Shown here piece after piece: positions 26,351 through 33,859 of a stretch of DNA of 39,451 bases. The DNA lies in the NCBI GenBank assembly GCA_905233535.1, contig CAJOEO010000036.1:1-39451 (forward strand). The letters run 5' to 3'. Numbering within the stretch: position 1 is the stretch's first letter; the number at the start of each line of letters is the position of its first letter. The stretch comes from an uncultured Treponema sp. (GTDB taxonomy: Bacteria > Spirochaetota > Spirochaetia > Treponematales > Treponemataceae). The position numbers and the translations under genes were made by a program. Below the pieces are notes generated by a model. That model had not been told where the DNA came from and searched no databases. It saw only the letters and a program-made list of their open reading frames with translations.

Positions 26351-27043
26351 ATGGTAGAGATTTTTGATTCGACCGACAAATTTCCGCTTCAAAAAATTGG
26401 GCGTTTTGCTGGCGTTTGTTGGAATAGTCCAATCGACGATGTTCAAAAAAACGTTTTGCGTGCAAAAGATTGCATAAAAAGTGGACATGGGCGCGTTTTG
26501 GAATTTGTGGACGTTGAAATTTGCATATCGGGGTATTCCGCGCGTTGTATTCGTGAATACTATACACATATTGGCGGTGCGCCCACGCGGCTTCAAGAAT
26601 CGACGCGGTATGTAAATTGCGAAAAGTTCGATTATTTTTTGCCGCCGTCCGTTCTTACTGCGGGAAAAAATCGAAGCGTTTGCGACGAAAGCGCGGCGAA
26701 AATTTATCACGATTGCATGGATTTTATTCGTCAAAAATACGCCGAACTTTTGGACGCGGGCGTTTCGCGCGAAGACGCAGCGAACGTTCTTCCGCTTGGA
26801 ATGATGACAAAAATCGTTGACAAGCGAAATCTGCGAAATTTAATAAATCTGATGAATCAACGGCTTTGTTCTCGCGCGTATTGTGAAATCCAAAATCTTG
26901 CAAACGAAATTCGAGATTCTCTTGCTTCATATTCTGAAGAATGGGCGTGGATTTGCGAAGAATTGTTCGTTCCAAAATGCGAATTTTGTGGATTTTGTAC
27001 AGAAAAAAAATCTTGCGGACGACGACCAAAAAAAGAAGATTAA
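26351..27043 (+). CDS. thyX: Flavin-dependent thymidylate synthase ThyX
   Basis: A 230-residue FAD-dependent enzyme that methylates dUMP to dTMP with methylenetetrahydrofolate and NADPH. SGHGRVLEFVDVEICISGYS and GAPTRLQESTRYVNC correspond to the conserved substrate-binding part of ThyX (the usual RHRxxSxNxxSxRY is in a divergent form), and NVLPLGMMTKIVDKRNLRNL with LMNQRLCSRAYCEIQ is the C-terminal signature. A Cys-rich tail (CEFCGFCTEKKSCG) follows. GGAAAG lies about 10 bases before the ATG. Transcribed with pflA. Confidence 0.9.
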   Translation: MVEIFDSTDKFPLQKIGRFAGVCWNSPIDDVQKNVLRAKDCIKSGHGRVLEFVDVEICISGYSARCIREYYTHIGGAPTRLQESTRYVNCEKFDYFLPPSVLTAGKNRSVCDESAAKIYHDCMDFIRQKYAELLDAGVSREDAANVLPLGMMTKIVDKRNLRNLINLMNQRLCSRAYCEIQNLANEIRDSLASYSEEWAWICEELFVPKCEFCGFCTEKKSCGRRPKKED

Positions 27044-27051
27044 AACAAAAA

Positions 27052-27084
27052 AAACGGGATTTCTTTTTAGAAAACCCGTTTTTT
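27052..27084. terminator. Bidirectional terminator between thyX and the transglycosylase gene
   Basis: AACGGGATTTCT pairs with AGAAAACCCGTT with one bulge; A-run before and T-run after let it work on both strands for the two convergent genes. Confidence 0.88.
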
Positions 27085-27085
27085 T

Positions 27086-27910
27086 CTACCTTGCCATTGC
27101 GATTGCATTTTCTGCGTTTGAATCCGCTTTGTAGAAAGACGCAACTTCAGACGCAAATTGTTTGTCCAACGACCGCCGGTATTTTGAAATCTTTGCAACG
27201 TAATTTAGAGTGTGCTGTGGCGTGTTGTTGTTCTTTACTTTTGTTGTACCAGCGTTATACATTGCCAACGCGGTAATTTCATTTCCTGCCACGTCAAGAC
27301 AATATTTCAAATGAGTCATTCCGTATTTTGCATTAATATTTGGATTAAAAAAATCCGCTTCAGAAAGTTGTGGAAACGATGCTTCGTTCAACTGAAAAAG
27401 TCCGCGGTCAATCGTTTTATTCTTGTTTTTGTTCACGGCGTTTGTTTTGTAATTGCTTTCAACGTAAGCAAGCGCGAACGCCAACGACGGCGGAATATCA
27501 TTTTTTGCGGCATTTTTCAAAATCGCCTGCGCGATTTCGCGATTTCCCGTAACGTGCGTGTAAAACCATTCCACCGCAGGACGCGAAAGCGTCTGACGAT
27601 ACAACAAAAGCGCGCTGTCTTCTTCCGCTAAAACATCTTCTTTTGAAGAACTTTCTTCTCCAAAAGATTTTTCGATTCCCGTTTCAAATCCCAACAAAAA
27701 ATCGAGTCCGCTCAACTCCAAATCTTCCGTAACGGCAACCGAAGCCGGAGGAATTACGCAGCACATCGGCGCATATCAGGTCATGTGCAAAGACAAAAAA
27801 ATTGTCTTTTTGGATACTCCCGGTCACGAAGCATTTACCGCCATGCGTGCTAAAAAAAGCCCGCTGACTAGAATTGTCCCAACAAGGGATTTAGATTTAT
27901 ACGAATTCAT
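27086..27910 (-). pseudogene. Lytic transglycosylase (SLT family) interrupted by 111 bp of infB
   Basis: The mature part has IPPSLAFALAYVESNYKTNA (catalytic Glu in ESNY), DRGLFQLNEASFP and EITALAMYNAGTTKVKNN, the signature of a soluble lytic transglycosylase that cuts peptidoglycan glycan strands. Its own N-terminus is separated: a signal-like [19 protein letters not shown] starts at 27910 in the same frame, with TTGACT (27949-27944), 17 bases, then AAGAAT upstream. Between them lie 27741-27851, antisense infB sequence with an in-frame TGA. Removing exactly those 111 bases joins the signal to [16 protein letters not shown] in frame. From 27766 a truncated, signal-less ORF remains. Confidence 0.78.
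27741..27851 (+). other. Fragment of infB (IF-2 switch I-switch II region)
   Basis: Thirty-seven codons read [14 protein letters not shown], then [18 protein letters not shown], the most conserved GTPase part of translation initiation factor IF-2 (G2 threonine and the G3 DTPGH motif). Nothing before or after belongs to infB. Codon use (GCC, GGT, CCC, CGT) is less biased than in neighbouring genes. It lies antisense within the transglycosylase gene. Confidence 0.85.
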
Positions 27911-28062
27911 AATAGGGCGAATTCTTGCGCAAATGAGATTTTTAGTCAATCGCATTTGCACGAAATATTTTCAGAACAAGCCCAATTATTGCGTTTTATT
28001 TGAAGATTTTGCAAATATTGCGCTTTATTTCAGTTTTATTGAAAATCTATGAAATATTTTGA

Positions 28063-28479
28063 TTATTGCGCAATTTGAACCCAACCGTCCGTAGTAAAAA
28101 AAGAATAGTGATTATGCTTTTTTAAAAGTTCGCCGATAAATAAATTTTTGTCAATATCATTCGGCACAAAAAAACCAACCACGCTCGCGCAATCTTTGAT
28201 TCTTCTGGCGGTGTGTTTTGTCGCTTCCACAAATTGCGTTTTTTCGCCCGCGTTTTCGCACGATTTATCCGCCACAAAATCAATCACGACGAATTTTCCC
28301 TGCTCTTCAAGCGATTTTAATTCGTTTCGCAACGACGCAAGAAACGATTCGTTGTAATTTTCCGCTTCTGCTTCAACTTCGCTCCATTTTACCGTTCGTT
28401 TTTCTGGCAAAAATTCTTCGTTTGTGGATATTTTGTATAGTTTTCCGTTTCGTGCTTCAAATTGCCGTTCTAATTTCAT
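28063..28479 (-). CDS. Conserved-looking hypothetical protein
   Basis: A 138-residue soluble protein that I do not recognise. It has an N-terminal charged segment, then KFVVIDFVADKSCENAGEK, then FVEATKHTARRIKDCASVVG and FFVPNDIDKNLFIGELLKKH. The alternation suggests an alpha/beta domain. AAGGAGA precedes the ATG. It is on the same strand as the EIIA gene but is separated from it by a terminator. Between its stop and the transglycosylase start no other gene is seen. Confidence 0.7.
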   Translation of the reverse strand: MKLERQFEARNGKLYKISTNEEFLPEKRTVKWSEVEAEAENYNESFLASLRNELKSLEEQGKFVVIDFVADKSCENAGEKTQFVEATKHTARRIKDCASVVGFFVPNDIDKNLFIGELLKKHNHYSFFTTDGWVQIAQ

Positions 28480-28506
28480 TGAATCTCCTTTTACGACAAA
28501 AACAAA

Positions 28507-28535
28507 AAAACCTCCGCATTTTTTGCAGAGGTTTT
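28507..28535 (-). terminator. Terminator of the PTS EIIA gene
   Basis: AAAACCTCCGC pairs with GCAGAGGTTTT around TTTTT, followed on the minus strand by a T-run. It is about 20 bases after the EIIA stop. Confidence 0.85.
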
Positions 28536-28556
28536 CTCTGAATCAAAATTCTTTGT

Positions 28557-29003
28557 TTAATCTGTGAGAATTTTGATGACTTCGGCTTTGTCCTGCGTCT
28601 GCAAAATCTGCGCACGTTTCTCCGCGCTCTTAAACAAAAGGCTTACTTCTGCCAAGAACTGAAGATGCGGTCCAGTTTTGTTGATGGGCGAAAGCGTCAT
28701 AATAAAAATGCGACACGGCTCAGAATCCAATGAATCAAAGTCAACTGGATTATCCGAAATACCAATGCATGCAACCAAATCGGCGACAGTGTCTGTTTTT
28801 CCGTGCGGAATCGCGATGCCATGCTTCATGCCCGTGGACATCTTACGCTCTCGGTCTAGAACACAGTCGCGTGCCACAGCCTTATCGGCTACTTTACCTG
28901 CCTTAATAAGGATGTCCAGCATCTCATCGATAATCTCTTCCTTTGTTGTTCCTTTGAGATGAAGTTCAACCGTGTCAGGTGTGAGTACTGCTCTTAAGTC
29001 CAT
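28557..29003 (-). CDS. PTS EIIA component of the fructose/nitrogen (PtsN) family
   Basis: A 148-residue phosphotransferase domain. MDLRAVLTPDTVELHLKG opens the family, and GMKHGIAIPHGKTD carries the active-site His (residue 67). FIMTLSPINKTGPHLQFLAE is the conserved second half. No EIIB or EIIC is fused or nearby, so a regulatory PtsN-like role is more likely than sugar transport. The start at 29003 is set by the promoter: TACAAT ends 7 bases before it, leaving no room for the upstream start at 29039. Codon use is less biased than that of its neighbours. Confidence 0.9.
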   Translation of the reverse strand: MDLRAVLTPDTVELHLKGTTKEEIIDEMLDILIKAGKVADKAVARDCVLDRERKMSTGMKHGIAIPHGKTDTVADLVACIGISDNPVDFDSLDSEPCRIFIMTLSPINKTGPHLQFLAEVSLLFKSAEKRAQILQTQDKAEVIKILTD

Positions 29004-29010
29004 ATTGAAA

Positions 29011-29039
29011 ATTGTACGACCCCATAAAACAAAAGTCAA
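29011..29039 (-). promoter_or_regulatory. Promoter of the PTS EIIA gene
   Basis: On the minus strand TTGACT (29039-29034), a 17-base spacer and TACAAT (29016-29011) are followed by 7 bases and then ATG. This is the clearest leaderless promoter in the window. Confidence 0.75.
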
Positions 29040-29093
29040 GGAAAAAAATAACAGTTTCTATTCAAAAAAGTGGAGAGATTTGAGTTTTTTTTC

Positions 29094-29105
29094 TATAATT
29101 TTGTT
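29094..29105 (+). promoter_or_regulatory. -10 element for the 29106 gene
   Basis: TATAAT at 29094-29099 ends 6 bases before the ATG at 29106. No ribosome binding site fits, so a leaderless message is likely. Confidence 0.6.
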
Positions 29106-29510
29106 ATGACGATTACAGATAAATTCAATTCTGATATAAAAAAGGCGATTAAATTCGATAGAGCGAACAATGGCGGACGTTACGACGGTGGGCGCGCGTG
29201 CGTTCAAATTGCAAATCTTTTGGAGCGATATTGTCGCGACGTGCCTTCGCTTGCGCGACAAATCGGCGATTATTGGCTGAACACTTATATTCTTGAGTCC
29301 GACGACGTTCAAAATGAGCCGAGCGAAAAAAACGTCGAGCGATTTAGGGCGTTTTATGCGTTTCTTTCGGGCGATGACGATTTTCTTGACGTTCTTTCAA
29401 AAGATGATTGGGAAAATCTGCGCGATTTTGTGGACGACGAGGCGGATTCGCTGGATTTGGATTCTTTGCAAAAAATGATGAGCGTCCTTTTGGAAAAGGG
29501 GGCGTTGTGA
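29106..29510 (+). CDS. Hypothetical acidic protein coupled to a radical SAM enzyme
   Basis: A 134-residue, helical, Asp/Glu-rich cytosolic protein with NGGRYDGGRACVQIANLLER and a repeated acidic stretch DDEADSLDLDSL near the end. The family is not recognised. The start MTITDKFNS at 29106 follows the -10 element. The stop TGA overlaps the GTG start of the radical SAM gene (GTGA), so the two are translationally coupled and may work together, for instance as substrate or adaptor. Confidence 0.75.
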   Translation: MTITDKFNSDIKKAIKFDRANNGGRYDGGRACVQIANLLERYCRDVPSLARQIGDYWLNTYILESDDVQNEPSEKNVERFRAFYAFLSGDDDFLDVLSKDDWENLRDFVDDEADSLDLDSLQKMMSVLLEKGAL

Positions 29511-30478
29511 ATTGCCTTGACTGCCCACGATTTTGTGGCGCAGACCGAACAAAATCGGCGGGATTTTGCGGCGAAAAAGACGCGCTTAGAATTGCTTGGG
29601 CGGGACTTCATTTTGGCGAAGAGCCGCTTTTGACGGTGGACGGTGGTTCTGGAACAATTTTTGTTTCGGGCTGCAATTTACGTTGCGCGTTTTGCCAAAA
29701 TTATCAAATCTCGCAGGACGGAATGGGGCGCGAAATTAGCGCGGAAGAATTCGCGGAAATCTGCCTAAAACTGCAAAGCGCGGGCGCGGAAAACATAAAC
29801 ATCGTTACGGGAAGCCATCACGCAAGAAAAATCGCAGACGGTTTGCGCCTTGCGAAAAAACGCGGGCTTTTAATTCCGATTTGCTGGAATTCCAGCGGCT
29901 ACGATTCGATTGAATCTCTGGAGTTTTTGAAAGATTTGGTTTCGATTTATCTTCCAGATTTGAAAACGCTAAACGAAAATCTTTCATCTTCGCTTTTTTC
30001 TGCAAAAGATTATCCTTTGACCGCGAAAAATTCGATTCAATATCTGATAAAAAATTTTCCGCTGAAAATCGAAGAAAAAAACGGAAAAGAAAAAATCGTT
30101 TCGGGCGTGATTGTGCGCCACCTTTTTTTGCCAGGGCGATTTGAGGAAACGGCGGAGGTTTTGGCGTGGCTCAAGGAAAACGCGGACGGAAAAGCAATCG
30201 TTTCGTTGATGTCGCAATATACTCCCGTTCCGTTTTCCGAAGACGAAAAAAAGTTGGAAAAACGGAAAAAATCTCTTTGTGCGATTGAAAATCGTTTAGT
30301 AAACAAAACAGAAGACGCGGATTTGCGCGATTTAATCGACGCTTACGATTTTGAATATCTTTTTTATCAGGATTTGTGCGCCGACACGGAGTGGCTTCCA
30401 GATTTTGAAAAAACGCAGCCGTTTCAAAATAAACTCGCTCGCCCGATTTGGCATTGGAAAACAGGCTTTGTAGATTAA
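29507..30478 (+). CDS. Radical SAM protein of the PflA-like (COG1313) group
   Basis: A 323-residue radical SAM enzyme. The cluster motif is SGCNLRCAFCQNYQ (Cys 56, 60, 63). The N-terminal cysteines CLDCPRFCG and FC (3, 6, 10, 21) precede it, as is usual in this group of uncharacterised PflA-like proteins. VTGSHHARKI, PICWNSSGYDS and PDLKTLNENL are the later family blocks. GTG at 29507 is chosen: it overlaps the stop of the previous gene, and upstream in-frame sequence is shadow coding. The substrate is unknown. Confidence 0.87.
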   Translation: MNCLDCPRFCGADRTKSAGFCGEKDALRIAWAGLHFGEEPLLTVDGGSGTIFVSGCNLRCAFCQNYQISQDGMGREISAEEFAEICLKLQSAGAENINIVTGSHHARKIADGLRLAKKRGLLIPICWNSSGYDSIESLEFLKDLVSIYLPDLKTLNENLSSSLFSAKDYPLTAKNSIQYLIKNFPLKIEEKNGKEKIVSGVIVRHLFLPGRFEETAEVLAWLKENADGKAIVSLMSQYTPVPFSEDEKKLEKRKKSLCAIENRLVNKTEDADLRDLIDAYDFEYLFYQDLCADTEWLPDFEKTQPFQNKLARPIWHWKTGFVD

Positions 30479-30487
30479 AAACGCGAA

Positions 30488-30515
30488 CGGTGGTTTCGAC
30501 TTCGCTCAACCACCG
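30488..30515. repeat. Palindromic repeat, copy C
   Basis: CGGTGGTT and AACCACCG form an 8-bp stem around TCGACTTCGCTC. It lies 10 bases after the radical SAM stop. TGTCGAAATCCCCGCG downstream (from about 30530) looks like a partial second unit. With the T-rich tail it could also terminate transcription. Confidence 0.75.
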
Positions 30516-30578
30516 TTTCTTTGTGCAACTGTCGAAATCCCCGCGCGTTCGCTGATTCCAAAAGTTATCTGAAAGTTC

Positions 30579-30591
30579 TACAATTTTCTTT
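30579..30591 (+). promoter_or_regulatory. -10 element of lrgAB
   Basis: TACAAT at 30579-30584 ends 7 bases before the lrgA ATG; the -35 is weak (TTCCAA, 30556-30561, 17-base spacer). Confidence 0.55.
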
Positions 30592-30954
30592 ATGCGTTTA
30601 GTAAAACAATTTTTGATAATCGCGTTTGTGTCGTTTTTGGGCGAAGTTTTGTCGCACTTTTTGCCGCTTCCAATTCCCGCCAGCGTTTACGGACTTGTTT
30701 TGATGTTTGCCGCGCTCAAAAGCGGAATCGTCAAAGTGAACGCAGTCAAAGAAGCGTCGTCGTTTTTGCTTGACGCAATGCCGCTGATGTTCGTGCCGCC
30801 CGCCGTCGGAATCTTGTCGAATCTTGATGTCTTAAAGGCGCACTGGTGGCAACTTCTTTTGATTTGCGCAGTTTCCACATTTTTGGTGATGGGCGTTTCT
30901 GGAGTCGTTACGCAGGCGGTGATTCGCTTTTCAAAATCAAGAAAATCAAAATAA
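30592..30954 (+). CDS. lrgA: LrgA/CidA family holin-like membrane protein
   Basis: A 120-residue integral membrane protein with four predicted helices (LIIAFVSFLGEVLSHFL, SVYGLVLMFAAL, PLMFVPPAVGILS, LLLICAVSTFLVMGVSGVV). The motif LPLPIPASVYGLVLMF and the AMPLMFVPPAVG block are the family marks. With LrgB it affects murein hydrolase activity and, in several bacteria, pyruvate or related uptake. The lrgB gene follows 15 bases later. Confidence 0.9.
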   Translation: MRLVKQFLIIAFVSFLGEVLSHFLPLPIPASVYGLVLMFAALKSGIVKVNAVKEASSFLLDAMPLMFVPPAVGILSNLDVLKAHWWQLLLICAVSTFLVMGVSGVVTQAVIRFSKSRKSK

Positions 30955-30969
30955 AAATTGGGAAAAATT

Positions 30970-31692
30970 ATGGAAAAAATCATTTTGATTCGCGACGCAT
31001 TTTCAGAATTTGCGTCTTCGTCCGCTTTTTTCGGCACGGTTCTAACGATTTCAACATATTCGCTAGGAAGTTTTTTAAAATCAAAACGCGGCTTGGGCTG
31101 GCTCAATCCGATGCTTTTTTCGATTTTGGCTTCGATTTTTGCAGTTTTGATTTTTAAAATCGACTTAAAAAAATACGCCGACGGAACAAAAATCATCTCG
31201 TATTTTTTAACGCCCGCCACCGTCTGCCTTGCGATTCCGCTCTACGAGCAGTTTCAAAAATTGCGCGATAATTGGCTCGCGGTGATTTTGGGCGTGTTTT
31301 CTGGTTCTTTGACGAGCGTTTTTTTGGTTTTGTGCGGAACGATTTTGTTTTCGCTTTCGCACGCGGAATACGCTTCGCTTCTGCCAAAATCTATTACGAC
31401 GGCGATTGGAATCGTGCTTTCCGAGCAGTACGGCGGAATTGCTGGAATTGCGGTTGGCGCGATTTGCTTTACGGGGATTTTGGGAAATGTATTTTGTGAA
31501 AAGATTTTGCGCGTTTTTCGCGTGAACGACAGCGTTTCAAAAGGAATCGCAATCGGCACATCAAGCCACGCGCTCGGCACAAGTCGCGCCCTTGAAATCG
31601 GCGAAGTGGAAGGCGCGATGAGCGGGCTTTCAATCGCGCTGGCGGGACTTTTGACGGTGATTTTGGCAAGTTTTTTCATCAAGCTCGCGTAA
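30970..31692 (+). CDS. lrgB: LrgB/CidB family membrane protein
   Basis: A 240-residue polytopic membrane protein. LTPATVCLAIPLYEQFQKLR, SITTAIGIVLSEQYGGIAGIA and IGTSSHALGTSRALEIGEVE are the conserved LrgB blocks. GGGA lies before the ATG at 30970, which is preferred to the TTG at 30958. It completes the lrgAB pair; there is no lytSR regulator in the window. Confidence 0.9.
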   Translation: MEKIILIRDAFSEFASSSAFFGTVLTISTYSLGSFLKSKRGLGWLNPMLFSILASIFAVLIFKIDLKKYADGTKIISYFLTPATVCLAIPLYEQFQKLRDNWLAVILGVFSGSLTSVFLVLCGTILFSLSHAEYASLLPKSITTAIGIVLSEQYGGIAGIAVGAICFTGILGNVFCEKILRVFRVNDSVSKGIAIGTSSHALGTSRALEIGEVEGAMSGLSIALAGLLTVILASFFIKLA

Positions 31693-31709
31693 TCGATTTC
31701 TACAAAAAA

Positions 31710-31733
31710 CGCGGCGATTACAAAACCGCCGCG
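31710..31733. terminator. Hairpin between the convergent lrgB and outer-membrane protein genes
   Basis: CGCGGCG and CGCCGCG pair around ATTACAAAAC. There is an A-run before the stem (T-run on the minus strand), so it best serves the minus-strand gene ending at 31746. Confidence 0.65.
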
Positions 31734-31745
31734 CGAAACGCTCAG

Positions 31746-32432
31746 TCAGCGAGTTCGTCGAATGTTGCCCGTTAAAATGCGCGTTGTTCCTGGCGCGTAA
31801 GTTGAAGACTCGTCCGAAGAAGATTTTGATTGCGCTTTTGGAGTTCTACTTCCAAAGTAATATTTTATGCCGAATGTAAAACAATTTTTCCAAGCACCAT
31901 CATCGAATTCTGCTTTTATATATCCAGAATTATCAATCTTCTTATCATCAAATTCTTCAAAAATATCCCAAATGCCTTTCCAGCCGAGTTTTATTTCAAA
32001 ATCTCTTAGTGCCGCTTGAAAACATATTGAAGGCGAAATATTTGCAGAAGGGTTGTCGCTCCATAGCGAAGAATACACAGGAGCAATAAGTTGAATACCA
32101 AAATTTAAGCCCATTTTCAAATCTCCGATTGAAATCGGAAGAAACGAGCGGTCAAGTTGAATATAAGTTCCTACTCTGTTCACAGATTCTGTGAATTTCT
32201 GATTGTTAAGCGAACTTAAACTATTCGAACTGGAAGAAGAATCGACTTTGTAATGCCCTTCTGCGTCGTGTCCGTCGTACAGAACGCCGTAGCCGAAATG
32301 CAAATTTCCGCTTCCGTGCGACAAGCCGAACGAAACGCCAGTTCCAGAAAAAAAGCTGAATTCAAGTCCCACGGAAAACGCAAAAGGAACAATCAAAAAT
32401 GCCAGCAAAACCGAAAGTATTGTTTTTCTCAT
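31746..32432 (-). CDS. Predicted outer-membrane beta-barrel protein
   Basis: A 228-residue secreted protein: signal peptide (ILSVLLAFLIVPFAFS), then alternating hydrophobic strands such as LEFSFFSGTGVSFGLSHG, MGLNFGIQLIAPVYSS and NCFTFGIKYYFGSR, as in small barrels. Ser-rich stretches (DSSSSSNSLSSL) look like loops. The start at 32432 has GAGG upstream; the TTG start at 32447 would place that site inside the gene. Family not recognised; Treponema genomes carry many such proteins. The lipoprotein gene upstream ends 16 bases away, so both are one operon. Confidence 0.72.
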   Translation of the reverse strand: MRKTILSVLLAFLIVPFAFSVGLEFSFFSGTGVSFGLSHGSGNLHFGYGVLYDGHDAEGHYKVDSSSSSNSLSSLNNQKFTESVNRVGTYIQLDRSFLPISIGDLKMGLNFGIQLIAPVYSSLWSDNPSANISPSICFQAALRDFEIKLGWKGIWDIFEEFDDKKIDNSGYIKAEFDDGAWKNCFTFGIKYYFGSRTPKAQSKSSSDESSTYAPGTTRILTGNIRRTR

Positions 32433-32448
32433 ATTTGTTCCTCGCAAA

Positions 32449-32948
32449 TTATTTTTTGAACTGAATAACTTTTGCCCTTACCGTTACTTTGTACTGAACT
32501 TTTCCGCCGACATAATTGTCTGGCGTGCCTTTTGCATTTTCCACAATTTTTTCGACCGTATAAACGGGGTCAAAAATCGAATCTCCGCCCATTTCATACG
32601 CCTGCTGAACCATATTGAAATTTCGGCATTTTGCAATTTTCTGCCTGTTCCCACATACATTTTGTCGCCGTTGTCCGTCTGTCCCAAAAAATTCTCCGCA
32701 GATTCGTAAATGATTCCGTATTTTCCAGAATCGCCAGCAAAATCCCGCGCCTGAGAATCGTAGTACACAAAATCCGACGCTCCTTCCGCCACTCCGATAA
32801 TCGAAAAATCGGAGCGGTCAAGAATCGTGTTCAAAACGATGTGTTCCGATTTGATTTCCGTTGTAACCGCTTGACGATTGATTGTGGAACACGCCATAAC
32901 CGACACCGAAGCCGCCAAAATCGCAGCCGTCTTAAAAAGTTTCTTCAT
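32449..32948 (-). CDS. Lipoprotein of unknown function, one-base frameshift near the middle
   Basis: The signal ends in SVMAC, a lipobox. The mature part has SEHIVLNTILDRSDFSIIG and a Tyr/Asp-rich region. At the A-run near 32636-32639 one A is missing: adding it joins KMYVGTGRK to IAKCRNFNMVQQAYEMGGDS and a sensible ending VQYKVTVRAKVIQFKK, with a stop at 32449-32451. As written the ORF runs in the wrong frame to 32484. The full product is about 165 residues. A GGGGAG site precedes the ATG. Resembles small envelope lipoproteins; no known role. Confidence 0.75.
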
Positions 32949-33091
32949 AGAAAACTCCCCTGTAATAAAATATAATTACTGTACAAAAAAAAAGTTTTTC
33001 TACAATATATGATTCAATATTTTTGAAAAATGAAATCCCTCTTTCATCGAAAGAAAAATTCAAAGCGACTGCGCATTTTCTTAAAATGTGC

Positions 33092-33103
33092 TACTATTCC
33101 CGC
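33092..33103 (+). promoter_or_regulatory. -10 element of parAB
   Basis: TACTAT at 33092-33097 ends 6 bases before the parA ATG at 33104. No ribosome binding site is seen, which fits a leaderless message and supports this start over the longer ORF from 33023. Confidence 0.55.
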
Positions 33104-33859
33104 ATGGGAAAAACCTTTGTTTTTGTGAATCAAAAGGGCGGAGTTGGGAAAACCACTTCCGCGATAAATATTGGAGCGTTCATGGCGAAGTCTGGGCGGC
33201 GCGTTTTGCTTGTAGACTTTGATTCGCAGGGAAATATGTCGAGTGGCGTGGGCGTTAGCAAGGAAAAGCCGAACGTTTACGAGTTCATAAACGGTGAAAG
33301 CGATGCTTCTGCCTGCATTCGTCATACAAAATTGGAGAATTTGGACGCAATCGCGTCTTCGATTGATTTTGCGAATGCCGCCGTGGAATTGGCGCGACAC
33401 AACGGAAGCCGCGAGTTTTTTCTGCGCGACGCTTTAAATCCGATTCGTTCTTTGTACGATTACATTTTGATAGATTGTCCGCCGTCGTTGGGGCTTTTGA
33501 CGTTAAACGGGCTTGCAGCAAGCGATTCGATTCTTGTGCCTGTGCAGTGCGAATATTTCGCGCTTGAAGGAATCAAATTGTTGAAGCAAACCGTCGAACA
33601 GGTTCAACAAACCATAAATCCCGCTCTAAAAATCGGTGGAATTTTTTTTACAATGTATTCAAAAACGATTCTTGCGCAAGAAGTCATTTCAAACGTAAAA
33701 AATCGTTTTTCAGACGAAGTTTTTGACACGGTGATTCCGCGAAACGTCCGACTTTCCGAAGCCCCGTCGCACGGACTGCCGATTTGCGCTTACGACCCGA
33801 ATTGCGTTGGCGCAAAAAGTTACAAAAAACTCGCCGAAGAGGTGATGAATCGTGGCTAG
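33104..33859 (+). CDS. parA: ParA/Soj chromosome-partitioning ATPase
   Basis: A 251-residue deviant-Walker ATPase that forms gradients on the nucleoid and moves ParB-parS complexes. The motif KGGVGKTT is at residues 11-18, DFDSQGNMSSG is the Walker A' region, and DYILIDCPPSLGLLTLN is Walker B. PRNVRLSEAPSHGLPICAYD is typical of the Soj-type C-terminus. It lacks the N-terminal HTH of plasmid type Ia ParA, so the chromosomal type is likely. It overlaps parB by 8 bases. Confidence 0.93.
   Translation: MGKTFVFVNQKGGVGKTTSAINIGAFMAKSGRRVLLVDFDSQGNMSSGVGVSKEKPNVYEFINGESDASACIRHTKLENLDAIASSIDFANAAVELARHNGSREFFLRDALNPIRSLYDYILIDCPPSLGLLTLNGLAASDSILVPVQCEYFALEGIKLLKQTVEQVQQTINPALKIGGIFFTMYSKTILAQEVISNVKNRFSDEVFDTVIPRNVRLSEAPSHGLPICAYDPNCVGAKSYKKLAEEVMNRG

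Noticed and set aside
27783-28052. Open frame of 89 codons reading through the infB fragment
   Set aside because: Only the first 20 or so codons are infB; the rest is the reverse of the transglycosylase promoter and signal region. It has no ribosome site and no gene-like composition.
33023-33103. N-terminal extension of parA
   Set aside because: The -10 element TACTAT at 33092 and the normal Soj start MGKTFVFVNQKGG place the start at 33104.
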